Shown in pieces: positions 62,901 through 64,000 of a stretch of 64,000 nt of DNA. Under the pieces are notes generated by a model. The model saw only the letters and a list, made by a program, of their open reading frames with translations. It ran no database searches and was not told the origin of the DNA. Source of the stretch: Chrysophaeum taylorii. Lineage: Eukaryota; Sar; Pelagophyceae; Pelagomonadales; Pelagomonadaceae. The stretch spans positions 62,001 to 126,000 of the forward strand of contig JAQMWT010000671.1 of assembly GCA_029834535.1 (NCBI GenBank), given 5' to 3'. Position numbers and translations under genes: made by a program. Every line of letters starts with the position of its first letter. The stretch's first letter is position 1.

Positions 62901-63880
62901 CTCGATTTAGGGTAAGGATCATGTAGGCCCGCGAGCCAGACATTGATCCTCCAACTAGCCGTCTACGGCGACCTCGCAGACTATTTCCACGACCCGCGGC
63001 GGCTCTTTTAGCCAGCGCGACATTCTCACGCCCCGTCGAAACGATGTTGTCGATGCTGACAACGCGCGCATGGCCGCGGCCTTTTTTTCCCGGAGACGAG
63101 GCGTCGGAGTTCTTTTCGACAGACTAGGTTGGGTCGGAAGACGACGCCTCGCTCTTTACAGTCGAGTTTTCAACTCCCTGACAACCAACGGCATGCTGAC
63201 TTTGATCGCGAGCTTGAAGTCTTCGCTACCTCGACCCGTCGCACGGCCACTGCAACGGTACCAGATACATGATTGATCGTGTCGTTGTCACCGAGGCTCC
63301 TCCAACCTGTATCCCTTAAGGCCCGCCTACGCCAAACGATCAACAAGAGCCAGGGCCAGACGCCCCGCGAGATCCGCGTCCTCTTGCCCACAAGCCCGTC
63401 TTCTGTCACGTCCAGCTCTACGTGGCTCTCTGTCGATCGGCAACCCCGAGAATATGCTCTTCTGAGTCGACGACACCACCCTACCCCACACGTGCTCCGC
63501 AATACTGATAAGCCCCCTCCCGGCGTCTACACGCGTACTGTAGGTGAACTTACTGGGACCAGGTGAACTTACTGGGGTTAGAGATTGGGGCTAGGTGAAT
63601 ATAGTGACCAGGTGAACTTACTGGGACCAGGTGAACTTACTGAGGGTTTTAGAGCAAACTCAAGGGTTGGCGGCGCGAGCGGATCAAAGCAGCTTGGATT
63701 GGCGGGGGTGAGAGCGACGAGCTCGAAGGAGTGGTGTGAGGACGAGTGGGTTTACGCCGAACTTACTGGGGTTAGAGATTTGGACAAGGTGAACTTACTG
63801 ACCAGGTGAACTTACTGGGACCAGGTGAACTTACTGGAGTTAGAGATTGGGAGTAGGTGAATTTACTGGCCTGCACTTGT
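62901..63880 (+). mobile_element. Helitron-derived element, copy 4
   Basis: Starts within 'ctcgatttagggtaaggatca' and has the same helicase remnant (63020-63440), stop and internal deletion as the other copies, then the 'gtgaacttactgg' minisatellite (63543-63870) ending 'ctggcctgcacttgt'. The TCCTAACTACTA 5' terminus is absent and the dispersed module takes its place. It is in the same orientation as the other three copies. Confidence 0.85.
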
Positions 63881-63930
63881 AGAATAAAAAAAAGAAGTCC
63901 CGAACCGCAAATCCTTGCTTGACGAGAAGC

Positions 63931-64000
63931 ATGTGGTGGTCGAATGTGGTCGCGTTCCAGGTGGTCGCCGGGTTTTGCGCGATCGCGACGGCCCTGGTCG
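63931..64000 (+). CDS. Start of a gene cut by the window edge
   Basis: ATG 63931 opens a frame encoding MWWSNVVAFQVVAGFCAIAT and continuing hydrophobic to the edge, like a signal peptide or first transmembrane helix. Only 23 codons are visible, so the gene cannot be named. Confidence 0.4.
   Translation, partial: MWWSNVVAFQVVAGFCAIATALV

Overview
The window reads as nuclear DNA of a GC-rich, gene-dense unicellular eukaryote. Three things support this. Genes such as importin-beta, an N-terminal-motor kinesin, an SMP-like lipid-transfer protein, an EF-hand protein and alpha-carbonic anhydrases have no operon-like arrangement. Two gene families are interrupted by very short GT-AG introns (38-91 bp where they can be resolved). 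There are LINE and Helitron remnants. A microalga or stramenopile-type protist (pelagophyte-like) is my best guess; this is inference, not proof.

Layout. 1-1.2 kb: dead DDE transposase. 1.3-4.85 kb (-): importin-beta. 5.3-10.3 kb (-): intronless 1,659-aa protein with a beta-rich N-terminal half and IQ motifs. 10.3-18.2 kb: a gene-poor mobile zone with a small tandem repeat, a relic alpha-carbonic-anhydrase (CA) piece and a frameshifted LINE ending in a long AAT tract. 18.2-25.5 kb (-): one multi-exon gene for a large surface protein with GG-type polymorphic-outer-membrane-like repeats, a Cys-rich module and a C-terminal multi-pass domain. 25.5-30.5 kb: repeats, with a Helitron helicase remnant and a LINE 3' end. 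30.6-42.7 kb: two paralogous (-) genes encoding signal-peptide-bearing, single-pass membrane alpha-CAs with five and three CA domains in tandem, separated by repeat-rich DNA and decayed ORFs. 43-44.5 kb: tandem repeats including a long TTTTC tract. 44.5-50.96 kb: compact housekeeping block (kinesin, small DPF-motif protein, methyltransferase, Wee1-like kinase, acidic hypothetical protein, second methyltransferase). 51.7-53.2 kb (-): secreted S1-fold protease homologue lacking the usual catalytic His. 53.3-55.5 kb: two head-to-tail Helitron remnants. 56.3-61.7 kb: TPMT-like methyltransferase, aminoglycoside-phosphotransferase-fold kinase, short helical protein, and a divergent pair (SMP-like protein / EF-hand protein). 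62-63.9 kb: decayed ORF and a fourth Helitron remnant. A probable gene start runs off the right edge.

The most interesting content is the membrane-anchored multi-CA system. Each internal CA module is a pair of exons bounded by phase-0 introns and repeated with a 949-950 bp period at near identity, so active sites can be added without breaking the frame. A likely role is extracellular or surface HCO3-/CO2 interconversion for carbon acquisition. The second theme is one Helitron-derived family. Its four copies share the same internal deletion and the same stop, so it apparently spread after its helicase had died.
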